57,384 bases of DNA from NCBI GenBank assembly GCA_964531735.1, contig CAZHGD010000028.1, positions 1 to 57,384 of the forward strand, written 5' to 3'. The translations under genes and the position numbers were made by a program. Under the pieces are notes generated by a model. It worked only from the letters and a program-made list of their open reading frames with translations. It ran no database searches and was not told the DNA's origin. The DNA comes from CAZHGD01 sp964531735 (GTDB lineage Bacteria; Armatimonadota; UBA10988). Position 1 is the stretch's first letter. Each line of letters opens with the position of its first letter. Below, one piece after another: positions 15,545 through 23,871 of the stretch.

Positions 15545-16426
15545 ATGGAGAAGTTCGCCCCGCTGAACCTGTCGCCCGACGAGTTGGTCGACTACACGCC
15601 CGAGTGGACCGGCGAGCGCTTCGCTGACGGGCGCCCCAAAGTGCCCGACAGCCTCCTGGCGCGGCTGCGCCAGGTGACCATCACGCAGGCCTGGAACGTC
15701 CTCACCGGCGCCGGCTACCCCTGGCAGTTCGAGGGCGACTTCGTCGCGACCCATCCCGGCGAAGTGCTGGTCGGACGCGCCTTGACCGCGGTCTACATGC
15801 CGCGCCGGCCGGATATGCGCCGACTGATGGAGGACAAGGGCGCCCGCTGCGGCTGCATCGGCGACCAGATCTCCTGGCCCATCGACCTGCTCGTGCCCGG
15901 TGATGCCTACGTGGCCGACGTGTTCGGCAAGATCGCCCAAGGCCCGGTCATCGGTGACAACCTATCGACAGCCATCCTCGCGCGCTCGGGCAACGGCGTC
16001 GTACATGACGCCGCCGTGCGCGACATCGACGGCATTCGCGAACTGCCCGGCTTCGCCAGCTTCGTGCGCGGCTTCCACCCGACGTACGCCTCACCGACCA
16101 TCATGCTGCTCGGCGTCAACACGCCGGTTCGCATCGGTCAGGTGACGGTCATGCCCGGAGACGTGGTGCTGGGCCGGAACGAGGGCGTGATCTTCATTCC
16201 TCCGCACTTGGCCGAAGCGGTCGCCAAGACCTCGGAGCTGGTCCGCCTGCGCGACCAGTTCGGCCAGGAGCGCCTGCGCGATGGGCGCTACACGCCCGGC
16301 CAGATCGATGATCGCTGGACCGACGACATCGAAGCCGACTTCTCGCGCTGGCTGGAAGACCACCTCGACGAGCTGCCGGTGCCCCGCGAAGCCATTCAGG
16401 AGCTGCTCAAGGAGCGCACCTGGTGA
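15545..16426 (+). CDS. RraA / HMG-aldolase-family protein
   Basis: A 293-residue member of the RraA/4-hydroxy-4-methyl-2-oxoglutarate aldolase fold. The signature G137-D-N-L-S, G-N-G-V-V-H-D and R159-D160 are in place, followed by F-x-R-G-F-H-P-T, and M-P-G-D-V-V-L-G near residue 200. Metal-dependent members cleave 2-keto-acids to pyruvate, which would suit the product of the dehydratase just upstream; other members bind RNase E. Extra N-terminal (about 40 residues) and C-terminal extensions make it longer than classical RraA (about 160-230). ATG 15545 follows the dehydratase stop by eight bases. Its last 31 bases overlap the 3' end of mtaB on the other strand. Confidence 0.85.
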   Translation: MEKFAPLNLSPDELVDYTPEWTGERFADGRPKVPDSLLARLRQVTITQAWNVLTGAGYPWQFEGDFVATHPGEVLVGRALTAVYMPRRPDMRRLMEDKGARCGCIGDQISWPIDLLVPGDAYVADVFGKIAQGPVIGDNLSTAILARSGNGVVHDAAVRDIDGIRELPGFASFVRGFHPTYASPTIMLLGVNTPVRIGQVTVMPGDVVLGRNEGVIFIPPHLAEAVAKTSELVRLRDQFGQERLRDGRYTPGQIDDRWTDDIEADFSRWLEDHLDELPVPREAIQELLKERTW

Positions 16427-17736
16427 CTGGTGAACCCCTCGTCGGACAGCCCCTCTAGGGCCACCGTCACCAACTCGCCCGGCTCGGCCGGCTGCGGCGC
16501 GCGGCAGGTCACATAGCTGCGCGTCAGGCCGGCCGACCAGTCCGGACCGGACTCCTCCACCAGTACCGTGACCGTCTGGCCAAGCTGCCGCGCGCGGTAG
16601 CGGCGGCGCAGCTCGTCGCGCAACTCGTGCAGCACTTCCGAACGGCGCTGCTTCTCGGCGGCCGGCACGTCATCGGGCAGGGCAGCCGCCGGTGTGCCCG
16701 GGCGCGGTGAATACGCGAAGATGTGCAGGTCGGCGAAGCCGACGGCTTCACAGGTAGCCAGCGTGGCCTGGAACTCGGCGACGGTCTCGCCCGGGTAGCC
16801 GACCATCACGTCGCTGGCCAGGGCGACGTCGCCCATGGCCGCGCGCGCCCGGTCGGCCAGTTCGCGGAACCGGCGCACGGTGTACCCACGACCCATGCGC
16901 TTGAGCACGCCGTCGTCGCCCGACTGCAGCGGCAGGTGCAGGTGCTCGCAGACGGGCGGCAGGTCGGCCAGCGTGGCGAACAGGTCAGGCCCGACATCGA
17001 GCGGCAGGATCGAGCTCAGGCGCAGGCGCCGCAGGCCCGGCACACCCGCCAGGCGCGTGACCAACTGCTGCAACGGCACGAACCGCGAGCCCGTGCGCTC
17101 CGGCCAGTCCCAGCCGTAGGCGCCCAACCGAATGCCGCACAGGACCAGCTCGCGCACGCCGCCGGCCACGCGGCGGGCGGCCTCGTCGAGCACGTCGTCG
17201 GGCCGGCGGGAGGCGTGTCCGCCGCGCACGGCCGGCACGATGCAGAAGCGGCAGACATGCTGACAGCCGTCCTGCACCTTGAGCATCGCCCGCGGCCGCG
17301 AGGCCACCGGCTGCGCGGTGCTGGACGGCGTGATGAGCCCGAGCGCCTGCCGGCGCCGCAGTTCGAGCAGCACCGCCTCGGGCACCAATGACCGCTCGGC
17401 GTTCGACCGCACCAGGTCGACCTCGGGCATGGCCTCCAGCAGCGCTCGGCCCGTGCCGGACGCATAGCAGCCGGTCACCGCCACCACGGCGCCGTCGTGG
17501 CGGCGAGCGACGTTGCGGACCAACTTGCGCGCCTTGCGGTCGGCCACCAGCGTGACCGTGCAGGTGTTGACCACGTACGCGTCGGCCGGCTCCTCGGCGT
17601 CGACCACCTGGCAGCCGGCGAGGCGGAAGGCCTCCGCCAGATGCTCGCTGTCCGCCTGGTTGACTTTGCACCCGAGCGTCACCAGCGCGATGCGGAACCC
17701 CTCTCCGGCCTGTCTGCGCTCTGGCGTCACCGTCAC
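16396..17736 (-). CDS. mtaB: tRNA ms2t6A37 methylthiotransferase MtaB
   Basis: MtaB is a radical SAM enzyme that adds a methylthio group to t6A37 of tRNAs reading ANN codons. The 446-residue protein shows the N-terminal cluster cysteines in T-L-G-C-K-V-N-Q, N-T-C-T-V-T and V-T-G-C-Y-A, the radical SAM motif C-x3-C-x2-C in D-G-C-Q-H-V-C-R-F-C, and a C-terminal TRAM domain ending G-E-L-V-T-V-A-L-E-G. L-G-C-K-V-N-Q and A-D-R-K-A-R separate it from MiaB and RimO. The GTG at 17736 is chosen over 17754 because AGGAGGG lies eight bases before it. A TGCTATCCT extended -10 is found at 17794-17802. Its end overlaps the RraA-like gene by 31 bases, tail to tail. Confidence 0.94.
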   Translation of the reverse strand: MTVTPERRQAGEGFRIALVTLGCKVNQADSEHLAEAFRLAGCQVVDAEEPADAYVVNTCTVTLVADRKARKLVRNVARRHDGAVVAVTGCYASGTGRALLEAMPEVDLVRSNAERSLVPEAVLLELRRRQALGLITPSSTAQPVASRPRAMLKVQDGCQHVCRFCIVPAVRGGHASRRPDDVLDEAARRVAGGVRELVLCGIRLGAYGWDWPERTGSRFVPLQQLVTRLAGVPGLRRLRLSSILPLDVGPDLFATLADLPPVCEHLHLPLQSGDDGVLKRMGRGYTVRRFRELADRARAAMGDVALASDVMVGYPGETVAEFQATLATCEAVGFADLHIFAYSPRPGTPAAALPDDVPAAEKQRRSEVLHELRDELRRRYRARQLGQTVTVLVEESGPDWSAGLTRSYVTCRAPQPAEPGELVTVALEGLSDEGFTSHQVRSLSSS

Positions 17737-17793
17737 GTTCGCGACCCTCCTCACGGCCTGACTCCGGCCGGCTGGCGCGGCACGGCGACTACC

Positions 17794-17802
17794 AGGATAG
17801 CA
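17794..17802 (-). promoter_or_regulatory. Extended -10 promoter for mtaB
   Basis: Minus-strand TGCTATCCT combines an extended TG-n with a TATCCT hexamer, about 60 bases before the mtaB GTG. No good -35 is visible, which is tolerable for extended -10 promoters. The context resembles the elements before the fmdB-like and gmd genes. Confidence 0.42.
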
Positions 17803-17885
17803 GCGATCCGCGGAGCGCCGCGCGACGGACGCGTCACAACTGGGCCCAATCGGCTGTGTGACCGGCCTGTGAAGCGCGTTCGTCG

Positions 17886-17914
17886 TTGACGGCAGCCCCG
17901 CCGCGTGCTACCGT
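17886..17914 (+). promoter_or_regulatory. Sigma-70-type promoter for the vanW-ABC-asnB-like operon
   Basis: TTGACG (17886-17891), a 17-base spacer ending in TGC, and TACCGT (17909-17914). The -35 matches five of six consensus bases; the -10 is weak but has an extended TG. Transcription would start near 17921, which supports ATG 17959 over the in-frame start at 17905. Confidence 0.5.
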
Positions 17915-17958
17915 GTGGCATAGGAACACCGTCGCCGATCCGGGCGCCGGATGGTGGT

Positions 17959-19263
17959 ATGACAGTCTCACCGGGACCGCTCCGATACATCCTCTTCGCC
18001 GTTGTTTGCCTGGGCACTTTTGGCCTTGGCGCGGCAGGCGGGTTGCTCCACGACGATGGCACCATCGCCGAAGGACTCTGGGTGGACCGCGTCTATGTGG
18101 GCGGGCTGACGCCCGAACAGGCCGCGGCCCGCGCGCAGCAGGAACTGGCCGGCCTCACCGGTGGGCAACTGGAGTTGCGCTACGCCGGGCGCAAGTGGGT
18201 CGTTACCAACGAGCAGATTGACCGCCGCGTGCTCCTCGACAAAGCCCTGGCCGCGGCCTACAACCGGACGCGCGGTGGCCGCATCCTCGAGCGCGCCAAA
18301 CTGCGGCTGCACCTGGCCGACAAAGGCGAAGTCGTGCCCATCGCGGTGGAACTGAGCGAAGAGAAGCTCAAGGCGCAGATCGCCGAGATCGGTCGCAGCC
18401 TCGACCGGCCAGCGAAGGAAGCTCGTTTGGCGCAGGTGGTCGAGACGCAGTTCTTCTTTGCGCCCGAGGAAGACGGGCTGAAGCTCAACCAGGCCGAAAC
18501 GCTGAAGCGCGCGGCCAGCCGCGCTTTCCCGCCACCGACCAGCATCGACATGGCCGTGGAGGTGATCCCGGCCAAGCTGAGGCTGGCCGAACTGCGGCGC
18601 GGCCTCAACACGGTCCTGGCCACGTTCCGCACCAACATGGCCGACGGCTACCAAGGCGTCATGCGGGAGAACCGAGCCCACAACGTGCGCCTCCTGCTGG
18701 ACCGGTTCCGCGGTCGAATCCTCATGCCCGGCGAGCCCTGGAGCTTCAACAACGACCTCGGCCCGCGCCGGGTGGAGGATGGCTTCAAGCAGAGCATCAT
18801 CTTCATGCGCCAGCCGGACGGGACCATCGAGGAGCGCTGGAGCACCGGCGGCGGCATCTGCCAGTTGGCCACGACGATCTTCAACACGGCGTTGTATGCC
18901 AACCTGCGCATCACCGAGCGCAGCAACCACTCCAAGACCGTCCACTACGCCAAACCCGGCCGCGACGCGACGGTCTACTACGGCTCGGCTGACCTGAAGT
19001 TCGTCAACAGCCTGGCCAACCCCATCGCGCTCTGGGGTGAACTGCTGCCCAACTACGACCTGGTCATCACCATCATCGGCAACCGCTCGGATGACTTCGA
19101 CGTGGAGCTTGAGTCGAGCACCTGGGAAGGCAAGACCGGCAAGGGGGCCGGGCTGTGGCGCGCCGTCAAGAAGACGGACGGCTCGGTCGTGCGTGAACGC
19201 GAGCACATCTGTGATAGTCTTTACCCTTACGCGAAGGAAAAGCAGGACAGCGCGACGGATTGA
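17959..19263 (+). CDS. VanW family protein, membrane-anchored
   Basis: A 434-residue protein with one N-terminal transmembrane segment (residues about 10-30, Y-I-L-F-A-V-V-C-L-G), a peptidoglycan-binding-like domain at about 55-240, and the VanW domain with its hallmark G-G-G-I-C-Q-L-A-T-T-I-F-N-T-A-L, then E-R-S-N-H-S, H-Y-A-K-P-G-R-D-A-T-V and D-L-K-F-V-N. VanW was named from vancomycin-resistance clusters but its biochemical role is unknown; many copies, as here, are in genomes without van genes and may act on the cell wall. It is followed after 65 bases by an ABC exporter gene. The start 17959 fits the upstream promoter; no strong Shine-Dalgarno is visible. Confidence 0.9.
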   Translation: MTVSPGPLRYILFAVVCLGTFGLGAAGGLLHDDGTIAEGLWVDRVYVGGLTPEQAAARAQQELAGLTGGQLELRYAGRKWVVTNEQIDRRVLLDKALAAAYNRTRGGRILERAKLRLHLADKGEVVPIAVELSEEKLKAQIAEIGRSLDRPAKEARLAQVVETQFFFAPEEDGLKLNQAETLKRAASRAFPPPTSIDMAVEVIPAKLRLAELRRGLNTVLATFRTNMADGYQGVMRENRAHNVRLLLDRFRGRILMPGEPWSFNNDLGPRRVEDGFKQSIIFMRQPDGTIEERWSTGGGICQLATTIFNTALYANLRITERSNHSKTVHYAKPGRDATVYYGSADLKFVNSLANPIALWGELLPNYDLVITIIGNRSDDFDVELESSTWEGKTGKGAGLWRAVKKTDGSVVREREHICDSLYPYAKEKQDSATD

Positions 19264-19328
19264 CCTCTTCGCAGGTGCTCCGGCCCCTGCCGACCAGGCT
19301 GTGAGACAGCCGGGACCGAGGCGGTAGC

Positions 19329-21185
19329 ATGGACCTGTTCAAGCGATTCTTGCGCTTCCTGCGCCCTTACCGGTGGTGGCTCGGCCAGGTGATGTTCCTG
19401 CTCCTGGTGGTCTCGGCCATCAACCTGTGGCGGCCCGCCATCTTCCAGTACATCATGGACGACGCCCTGGGTGCCCGCTCGCTCGGGCGGCCGGGCGAGG
19501 CCATCAAGCCCGATGCCCACAAGCTGATGGTCGGCATCGCGCTGATGATGCTCAACACCGCCGCTATGGCCGTGGTCGGGTTCATCCGCAGTTGGCGCAT
19601 CACCATCATCGGCCAGCGCATCATCTTCGACATCCGCCGCCACCTGCACAAGCATCTCCAGCGGCTGTCGATGAGCTACTTCGAGTCGCGCCAGACCGGC
19701 CGCATCATGGCCCGCGTCATGTACGACGTCGACGCCATCGGCCAGCTCGCCAGCGGCACGCTGGTGCAGTTGCTCTCCGACATCGTCACCATCGTCTTCC
19801 TGCTGCTCTACATGCTCTACCTCAACTGGTTGATGACCGTGGTGGCGATCCTGATCATCCCGCTCTACATCATCAACTTCGTGCTGCTGCGCAAGAGCAT
19901 CGCCCGCGCCTACCGGCGCGTGCGCGAGAAGGTCTCGGAGATCTCGGGCAACCTGCACGAGAAGATCGCCGCCACCAAGGTGGTCAAGTCGTTCACCCGC
20001 GAGCGCCACGAGACGCGCGTGTTCATCGGCCAGTTGCGCGACAACCTGGTGCTCACGCTCGCCTCCGCCCGCCTGTCGATGTACTTGGGCTACGGCGGCA
20101 GCATCATCACCGGCATCGGCACGGCGCTGATCTACCTGATCGGTGGTCTGTTCATCGTCTATGGGCAGTACGACTTCACGGTCGGCAAGCTGGTGCAGTT
20201 CAACGCCTACCTGGGCATGATCTACGGTCCGGCCGAGCGGCTCATCCAGAGCAACGACGTCGTGACCCGCGCCATGGTGGCCCTGGAGCGTATCTTCGAG
20301 GTCTTCGACACACGCCCCGAGGTCGAGGACAAGCCCGACGCCGCCGAGCTGGAGCGCATCGACGGCCGGATCGAGTTCCGCAACGTCAACTTCGGCTATG
20401 TGCCCGAGCAGTTGGTGCTCCAGAACATCAACCTGATGGTCGAGCCCGGCCAGATGGTCGCCTTCGTGGGGCCGTCGGGCTCCGGCAAGACCACGCTGGC
20501 GAACCTCATTGCGCGCTTCTACGACCCGGTGTCCGGCGACCTGATCCTCGACGGCACCAACTTGAAGGACATCCGCCTCAAGTCGCTGCGGCGCAACATC
20601 GGCATCGTGCTGCAGGAGACCCATCTGTTCACCGGCTCCATCCGCGAGAACATCTGCTACGGCAATCCGCACGTGGATCGCGAGCGGGTGATTCAGGCGG
20701 CCATGGCCGCCAATGCGCACGACTTCATCATGGAGCTGCCGGAGGACTACGACACCGAGCTCGGCGAGCGCGGCCTGAAGCTCTCCGGCGGCCAGCGCCA
20801 GCGCGTGGCGATCGCCCGCGCCATCCTGCGCGACCCGCGCATCCTCATCCTGGACGAGGCCACCAGCGCGCTCGACAGCACCTCCGAGGCGCTGATCCAG
20901 GCGGCGCTGGACAAGCTGATGCAGGGGCGCACCAGCTTCGTCATCGCGCACCGCTTGAGCACCATCATGAAGGCCGACCGCATCGTGGTGCTGGAGAACG
21001 GCATCATCGTCGACGTCGGCAGTCATGAGGAACTGCTCGAGCGCGGTGGCCTGTACGCCAAGCTCTACAACATGCAGTTCCGCAAGCAGGAGATGGAAGA
21101 GGAAGAGGAGGCCGAGGAAGCCAAGGTCGCCGGTCCTCGTCCCGCGGCCACCACGGCCAAGCCGCAGCCACCGGCCAAGACCTGA
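19329..21185 (+). CDS. ABC exporter, fused membrane and ATPase domains (MsbA type)
   Basis: A 618-residue half-transporter that works as a dimer. Residues 1 to about 330 hold six transmembrane helices (L-L-L-V-V-S-A-I, V-T-I-V-F-L-L-L-Y-M-L-Y-L, and so on) with the coupling segment M-S-Y-F-E-S-R-Q-T-G-R. The nucleotide-binding domain has Walker A G-P-S-G-S-G-K-T-T (about 381-389), Q-loop L-Q-E-T, signature L-S-G-G-Q-R-Q-R (about 485-492) and Walker B I-L-I-L-D-E-A-T. The tail is acidic then Pro/Ala-rich. Such exporters move lipids, drugs or peptides; the substrate is not readable. The downstream asparagine-synthetase-like gene begins five bases after the stop, suggesting linked function. Confidence 0.95.
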   Translation: MDLFKRFLRFLRPYRWWLGQVMFLLLVVSAINLWRPAIFQYIMDDALGARSLGRPGEAIKPDAHKLMVGIALMMLNTAAMAVVGFIRSWRITIIGQRIIFDIRRHLHKHLQRLSMSYFESRQTGRIMARVMYDVDAIGQLASGTLVQLLSDIVTIVFLLLYMLYLNWLMTVVAILIIPLYIINFVLLRKSIARAYRRVREKVSEISGNLHEKIAATKVVKSFTRERHETRVFIGQLRDNLVLTLASARLSMYLGYGGSIITGIGTALIYLIGGLFIVYGQYDFTVGKLVQFNAYLGMIYGPAERLIQSNDVVTRAMVALERIFEVFDTRPEVEDKPDAAELERIDGRIEFRNVNFGYVPEQLVLQNINLMVEPGQMVAFVGPSGSGKTTLANLIARFYDPVSGDLILDGTNLKDIRLKSLRRNIGIVLQETHLFTGSIRENICYGNPHVDRERVIQAAMAANAHDFIMELPEDYDTELGERGLKLSGGQRQRVAIARAILRDPRILILDEATSALDSTSEALIQAALDKLMQGRTSFVIAHRLSTIMKADRIVVLENGIIVDVGSHEELLERGGLYAKLYNMQFRKQEMEEEEEAEEAKVAGPRPAATTAKPQPPAKT

Positions 21186-21190
21186 GCCCC

Positions 21191-22846
21191 GTGCCCGGGC
21201 GCATTCTCGGTCATCTGCGCGATCTCCACCGGCCACCGCCACCAGCCCCGCCGGGCGCCGCGGTCATCACGGCCGGCCGCCTCCTCGCGACCGTCGACGG
21301 CGGCGCTCTGGCGCGCCACGCCAGCGGCGCCTGCCTGTGGCTCGACGCCCCTGACGAGCCCGACGTCGCCGCGTTGCTGGCGGCGTTCCTGGCCGACCCG
21401 TCGCACTGGTGGCCCGAGTTGCCCGGGCCGTTCGCGGCCGTCGCCTACGACCCCGCGACCGATCACCTGCTGCTGGCCCGCGATCACGCCGGCCAGCGCG
21501 GTCTCTGCTACACCCAGACCAACACCGGCCCGGCCTTCGCCACTTGGCCGCCGATGCTGGTCGACAGTGGGTTGGCCGCCGCCGACCTGGCGCCGTGCGC
21601 CATCTGGGACGCCCTGGTGACCGGCCAGCCTGTGCCACCCGAGACGGTCTACCTGGCGGTCCGCTGGGTCCGGCCCGGCCACGTGTGGCACTGCCGCCAG
21701 CAGGTTCTGGAGCGGCCCGCCCACCTGGCGCAGCCAGCCGGTCAGGCCTCGTCGGCAGCCGTGCGCCAAGCCCTGCTGGGTGCCCTCAGCGAGCTGCCCG
21801 GCCAGGCTGACACCGCCGCTGTCCTGCTGTCGGGCGGCCTCGACAGTGCCGCGTTGGCCGCCCTGATGGCCGGCAGCGAACCGGTGCGCGCCCTGACCAT
21901 GACGTTCGAGCCGGTGATCTGGCAGATGGACCTGGCCGGGCCGCTGGCCGACGCCCTCCACCTGAGCCACCGCCCCGTCCGCCTCGGGCCCGGCGTGGTG
22001 CAGACCTGGGCGCGGCTGGTGCAGACCACCGGCCTGCCGCAACCAGACCTCGGCAGCGCCGTCGTGGCCGAAGGCGTCTTCGCCGCGGCGGAGGAAGGTC
22101 ACCGGACGGTGATCACCGGCCTCGGAGGCGACGAGCTGTTCGGTGGGCCGCCTGTGCTGCCGCAACTGCGCTGGTGGGAGCGCTGGCGAGTACCGGGCAC
22201 GGACCTGTCGGCGGCCGACCTGCGGCAGCACTACGGGGTGGTGCCGCCGCGGTGGCCGCTCTGGTCGCGGCAACTCGGGCTGCTGGCCGAGTTGCTGGAG
22301 CCGCGCGCGCACCTGGCCACCGCGGAGCTGATGCTGCCGCGGGCGCCCTTGCCGCCCGACGCGCTCGCCACGCTGCCGTCGGCGGTGGCCGCCGCCCAGC
22401 TCGAACTGGCCACGCGCATCGGCGGGCGTCTCGGCCCCACCCTCGGCGCCGCCGCGGCGCTCGTCGGCGCCGAAGCGGCCGCACCCTACCTGGCGCCACG
22501 ACTGCTGGCGATGCTGCCGCAGCTCAAGCAGAGCCGCCGCGCCACCGGCCAGCGGCCGAAGCCGCTGCTCAGCGCCATCGCCCGGAGCATTCCCGCCGAC
22601 CTGGCCGGCGGCCCGAAGCGACTGCGCCGCCGACCAGACCCGCTCTGGCTGTTCAGCGACCCGTTGCCGGAGCCGCTGGCCGAGGCCCTCTCGCCGCCGG
22701 CGCTGGCCGTCACCGGGCTGTTCGACCCGGTGACGGTACACCACTGGCTGCAACTCATCCGGCGTCAGCCGTTCAGCCGGCTGAACCAGCTCCGCGGGCG
22801 GATGCTCGCCACCGCCGCCGCCGTGCAGCTCCTGGCCGCCCGCTGA
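21191..22846 (+). CDS. Asparagine-synthetase-like protein lacking the glutaminase cysteine
   Basis: A 551-residue protein with the two-domain order of class II glutamine amidotransferases. Residues 1-180 resemble the Ntn glutaminase domain (P-G-P-F-A-A-V-A-Y-D, L-L-L-A-R-D-H-A-G) but the N-terminus starts M-P-G, so the Cys2 nucleophile is missing. The synthetase domain has the ATP pyrophosphatase loop L-S-G-G-L-D-S near residue 215 and G-L-G-G-D-E-L-F-G-G near 312, so adenylation and amide formation look possible with ammonia or another amine. Similar Cys-less relatives include lasso-peptide cyclases and N-acylating sugar enzymes, but no lasso precursor, protease or RRE gene was found nearby. 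The GTG start follows the ABC exporter by five bases without a clear Shine-Dalgarno, suggesting coupling. Confidence 0.8.
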   Translation: MPGRILGHLRDLHRPPPPAPPGAAVITAGRLLATVDGGALARHASGACLWLDAPDEPDVAALLAAFLADPSHWWPELPGPFAAVAYDPATDHLLLARDHAGQRGLCYTQTNTGPAFATWPPMLVDSGLAAADLAPCAIWDALVTGQPVPPETVYLAVRWVRPGHVWHCRQQVLERPAHLAQPAGQASSAAVRQALLGALSELPGQADTAAVLLSGGLDSAALAALMAGSEPVRALTMTFEPVIWQMDLAGPLADALHLSHRPVRLGPGVVQTWARLVQTTGLPQPDLGSAVVAEGVFAAAEEGHRTVITGLGGDELFGGPPVLPQLRWWERWRVPGTDLSAADLRQHYGVVPPRWPLWSRQLGLLAELLEPRAHLATAELMLPRAPLPPDALATLPSAVAAAQLELATRIGGRLGPTLGAAAALVGAEAAAPYLAPRLLAMLPQLKQSRRATGQRPKPLLSAIARSIPADLAGGPKRLRRRPDPLWLFSDPLPEPLAEALSPPALAVTGLFDPVTVHHWLQLIRRQPFSRLNQLRGRMLATAAAVQLLAAR

Positions 22847-22859
22847 GCGCTCGCGTCGC

Positions 22860-23684
22860 CTACCCGGCGTCGACCGTGGTGGTCTTCGTCTGGGCCTCGT
22901 CACCGGTCAGGCGCACGCCGGCCGACGCGGTCAGCAACGCATCGGTGGCTTCACGGGCCAGCATAACGAAGTCGGACGGCATCATCACGATGGTGGTCGA
23001 GTTCTGCTCCGCGCCCACTTCGGTCAGCATCTGCATGCGGCGCAGTTCCAGCGCCGCCGGGCTGGAGGCGATCAGGCGTGACGCCTGCGTCAGCTTCTCG
23101 GAGGCCTCCATCTCGGCCTCGGCCTTGATGATGCGGGCCCGCTTCTCACGCAGGGCCTCGGCCTCCTTGGCCATCGCGCGCTGCATGCCGGTCGGGATCT
23201 CGACGTCCTTCATCTCGACCATGTCGACCTTGACACCCCAGTTGGCCGTCGACTCGTCGATCTGCTGCCAGACCAGCTCGTTCAGCTTGTCACGCTCGCG
23301 CAGCACTTCGTCGAGCAGGTGCTGGCCAATCACGTTCCGCAGCGTGGTCAAGGCCACTTGGTAGACCGCCGAGCGGTAGTCGGCGACGTTGCACACCGCG
23401 CGCCTCGGGTCGACCACCTTGTACCAGACCACAGCGTTGACCTTGATGGTCACGCTGTCCTTGGTAATGGTCTCCTGCGGCTCGACGTTGACCGTGTTGG
23501 TGCGCGTGTCGATCTTCCGCTGCTGGTCGATGCCCGGGATGATCCAGTACAGCCCCGGACCCTTCAGCCCGTTGAACCGGCCCAGCCGGAAGATCAGCCC
23601 CCGCTCCCACTCCTGGGCGACCCGCAACCCCGAGACGAACCACAGGAAGGCGAACAGACACGCCCCCAGCAGAAACTCGAACAT
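22860..23684 (-). CDS. Slipin / stomatin-like SPFH (band 7) membrane protein
   Basis: A 274-residue protein with a hydrophobic N-terminal hairpin (residues 1-20, M-F-E-F-L-L-G-A) and the band 7 domain: E-W-E-R-G-L-I-F-R-L-G-R-F, G-L-Y-W-I-I-P, I-D-x-R-T-N-T-V-N-V-E-P-Q-E-T-I-T-K-D and V-D-M-V-E-M-K-D-V-E-I-P. The coiled coil with A-x-x-E-A-E-A-L-R-E-K-R-A-R follows. Slipins form membrane-associated oligomers and often pair with an NfeD protease; none is adjacent here. ATG 23684 has GAGAGG at a good distance; the frame is open to 23729. It converges on the asnB-like gene (13-base gap) and is divergent from the alpha-2-macroglobulin gene. Confidence 0.93.
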   Translation of the reverse strand: MFEFLLGACLFAFLWFVSGLRVAQEWERGLIFRLGRFNGLKGPGLYWIIPGIDQQRKIDTRTNTVNVEPQETITKDSVTIKVNAVVWYKVVDPRRAVCNVADYRSAVYQVALTTLRNVIGQHLLDEVLRERDKLNELVWQQIDESTANWGVKVDMVEMKDVEIPTGMQRAMAKEAEALREKRARIIKAEAEMEASEKLTQASRLIASSPAALELRRMQMLTEVGAEQNSTTIVMMPSDFVMLAREATDALLTASAGVRLTGDEAQTKTTTVDAG

Positions 23685-23734
23685 CACTGCACCTCTCTGG
23701 CACTGTCCCAGCCCGCCGCCGGACAGCACCAGCG

Positions 23735-23743
23735 ATTATGCCA
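23735..23743 (-). promoter_or_regulatory. Extended -10 promoter for the slipin gene
   Basis: Minus-strand TGGCATAAT has a TG extension and a CATAAT hexamer (five of six matches), about 50 bases before the slipin ATG. No -35 is evident. Confidence 0.4.
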
Positions 23744-23871
23744 CATCGCCACGGGCGCCCGCCACCGATCGCAACGGCGAGCCATCGTTGCGACGGCATG
23801 ACGAACTTGAGTGAAGGAGACTGGCACCTACTGAGCAAGGTCCACGTAGGGTCTACGCGGTGGAGTCTGCC

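Noticed and set aside
21191..22846. Complete lasso-peptide biosynthesis cluster around the asnB-like gene and ABC exporter
   Set aside because: No precursor peptide, RRE or transglutaminase-like protease gene could be found in the short gaps or neighbouring frames.
23822..23836. Sigma-54-like TGGCACC-N4-GAGC before the alpha-2-macroglobulin gene
   Set aside because: The -12 element is poor (GAGC for TTGC), and TGGCAC is common by chance in this GC-rich DNA.
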